The translations under genes and the position numbers were made by a program. A stretch of 40,077 nucleotides of DNA from Gammaproteobacteria bacterium (GTDB lineage Bacteria > Pseudomonadota > Gammaproteobacteria > Steroidobacterales > PWYM01), in NCBI GenBank assembly GCA_007127715.1, contig SKYU01000055.1:1-40077 (forward strand), written 5' to 3'. The notes under the pieces are model-generated. The model saw only the letters and a list, made by a program, of their open reading frames with translations. It was not told where the DNA came from and ran no database searches. Of this stretch, positions 38,658 to 40,077 are shown one piece after another (position 1 is the first letter of the stretch; each line of letters starts with the position of its first letter).

Positions 38658-39731
38658 ATGCGAATCGCCATCTGTACCGATGCGTGGCAACCCCAGGTCA
38701 ACGGCGTGGTCACCACCCTCGGCCATACCCGCACCCAGCTCGAGGCCTTCGGTCACGAGGTGGCGGTGTTCTCGCCGGGCAGCGGCTTCCGGACGGTGCC
38801 CCTCCCCGGTTACCCGGAGATCCGCCTGCCGCTGAGCCCGGGGGGGCGGATGGCGGACCTGCTGGCGGCCTTCGCCCCGGAGTGCGTACATATCGCCACC
38901 GAGGGCCCCATCGGGTGGGCTGCACGACGCTGGTGCCTGCGCAACGGACAGCCGTTCACCACCTCCTACCACACGCAGTTCCCCGAGTACCTCCGCGCAC
39001 GGCTGCCCGTGCCCGAGCGACTGAGTTATTCGCTGTTGAGACGTTTTCACCGGCCGGCGGTACGCACACTGGTGCCGACCGAGCAGGTGAGACGGAAACT
39101 GGCCGCACAGGGGTTCGAGCGGCTGGTGCTGTGGACGCGGGGCGTGGACACCGGGGTCTTCCATCCGGACCACCCCGCCCCGCCAGCGCTCGAACTGCCC
39201 AGGCCGCTATGGGTTTGCGCCGGCCGGGTGGCCGTCGAGAAAAACCTCGAGGCCTTCCTCTCCCTGGAGCTGCCCGGAAGCAAGATCATCATCGGTGACG
39301 GGCCCGCACGCGCCAGCCTGCAGCAACGCCACCCGGGGGCATATTTCGCCGGTTACCGCTTTGGCGAGGAACTCGCGGCCTGGCTGTCGGCCTGCGACGT
39401 CTTTGTATTCCCCAGCCGGACAGACACTTTCGGCCTGGTGATGCTCGAGGCGATGGCCTGCGGGCTGCCGGTGGCCGCCTACCCCGTCAACGGCCCGATC
39501 GACGTCATCCGCCCGGGGGTGAGCGGGGTGTTGGACGAAGACCTTCGAAAAGCCTGTCTCGCGGCACTGACGCTCGAGCGCCCGGCGGTTCGCAGGGAAG
39601 CCTGTCGCTACAGTTGGGAGGCGGCGGCGCGGCAGTTCGAAGCCGCCCTCGTCCCGGGTGATGCCGCCGATCCGGATGGCGACCCGGCAGACGGATCGCC
39701 CACGCGGACCATCGACCCCGCGCTGCGCTGA
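38658..39731 (+). CDS. Family 4-type (GT-B) glycosyltransferase, candidate glycolipid synthase
   Basis: RIAICTDAWQPQVNGVVTTL N-terminal motif; PSRTDTFGLVMLEAMACGLPVAAYPVNGPIDVI C-terminal retaining GT4 motif, as in MgtA/PimB/SQD2-like lipid glycosyltransferases. Confidence 0.9.
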   Translation: MRIAICTDAWQPQVNGVVTTLGHTRTQLEAFGHEVAVFSPGSGFRTVPLPGYPEIRLPLSPGGRMADLLAAFAPECVHIATEGPIGWAARRWCLRNGQPFTTSYHTQFPEYLRARLPVPERLSYSLLRRFHRPAVRTLVPTEQVRRKLAAQGFERLVLWTRGVDTGVFHPDHPAPPALELPRPLWVCAGRVAVEKNLEAFLSLELPGSKIIIGDGPARASLQQRHPGAYFAGYRFGEELAAWLSACDVFVFPSRTDTFGLVMLEAMACGLPVAAYPVNGPIDVIRPGVSGVLDEDLRKACLAALTLERPAVRREACRYSWEAAARQFEAALVPGDAADPDGDPADGSPTRTIDPALR

Positions 39732-39997
39732 GACACCCCGGGCGCTGCAGAAAAACAACACTTCCGCGGCCGCCGCGGGGCGGCTGTATACAATGCGCGG
39801 AAAAGTGTGCAGAATCCGCGATGGGGGTTCGGAGGAGAGCGCAAACAGCCGTCGCTCACGGCGCGCTCTTCGGCGGACATCATTGGCGTACGTCGGCTGC
39901 GAGCAACAGCATATCGCCAGCGGCGCGGCCGTGGCGTACTGTCCGCGGCGAGACGCCGCCCAGCCGTTCAGCCTGATCATCCAGAGGGAATGCAGAC

Positions 39998-40077
39998 ATG
40001 AAATTCCGTAGTATTACGCCCGTGGCCATGGCCGTGACCCTGGCCCTTGGTGCACCCGCCATCGCCCAGGACGCCCC
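39998..40077 (+). CDS. N-terminus of a secreted or outer-membrane protein (truncated by window end)
   Basis: ATG at 39998, signal peptide MKFRSITPVAMAVTLALGAPAIAQDA running off the window. Confidence 0.7.
   Translation, partial: MKFRSITPVAMAVTLALGAPAIAQDA

Overview
High-GC proteobacterial (probably gammaproteobacterial) chromosomal window, densely coding, with no rRNA, tRNA, CRISPR array or mobile element that I could recognise. About 36 CDS are supported. Main blocks: a lipoprotein PHB-depolymerase-like protein, HemN, and a transglutaminase-like/TPR lipoprotein; a minus-strand cluster of SLC13 permease, beta-hydroxyacid dehydrogenase, TesB and SnoaL/NTF2; tandem DUF1499 membrane proteins; a class V aminotransferase translationally coupled to a single-POTRA mini-Omp85; three TonB-dependent receptors; a TPP-riboswitch operon (TonB receptor, PnuC/PnuT, ThiK-like kinase, possibly a GT2); moaB plus an acoABC-like set whose E2 subunit is lipoyl-alpha/beta-hydrolase; amidase; MFS; a MocA-like nucleotidyltransferase and moaC-moaD-moaE; two acyl-CoA dehydrogenases; a SAM-hydroxide adenosyltransferase family protein; GlnRS; nitronate monooxygenase; and a divergent PAP2 phosphatase / GT4 glycosyltransferase pair. 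The most interesting observation is the 160-bp region between PAP2 and GT4. It holds two outward-facing arrays of PhoB-type half-sites, four units each at an exact 11-bp pitch, which suggests a phosphate-starvation lipid-remodelling cassette using PAP2 plus GT4. Second is a TPP riboswitch with a visible Shine-Dalgarno-sequestering hairpin ahead of an outer-membrane receptor. Third is the hydrolase-type E2 in the aco-like operon. All family calls are from motif recognition by eye; no database search was run.
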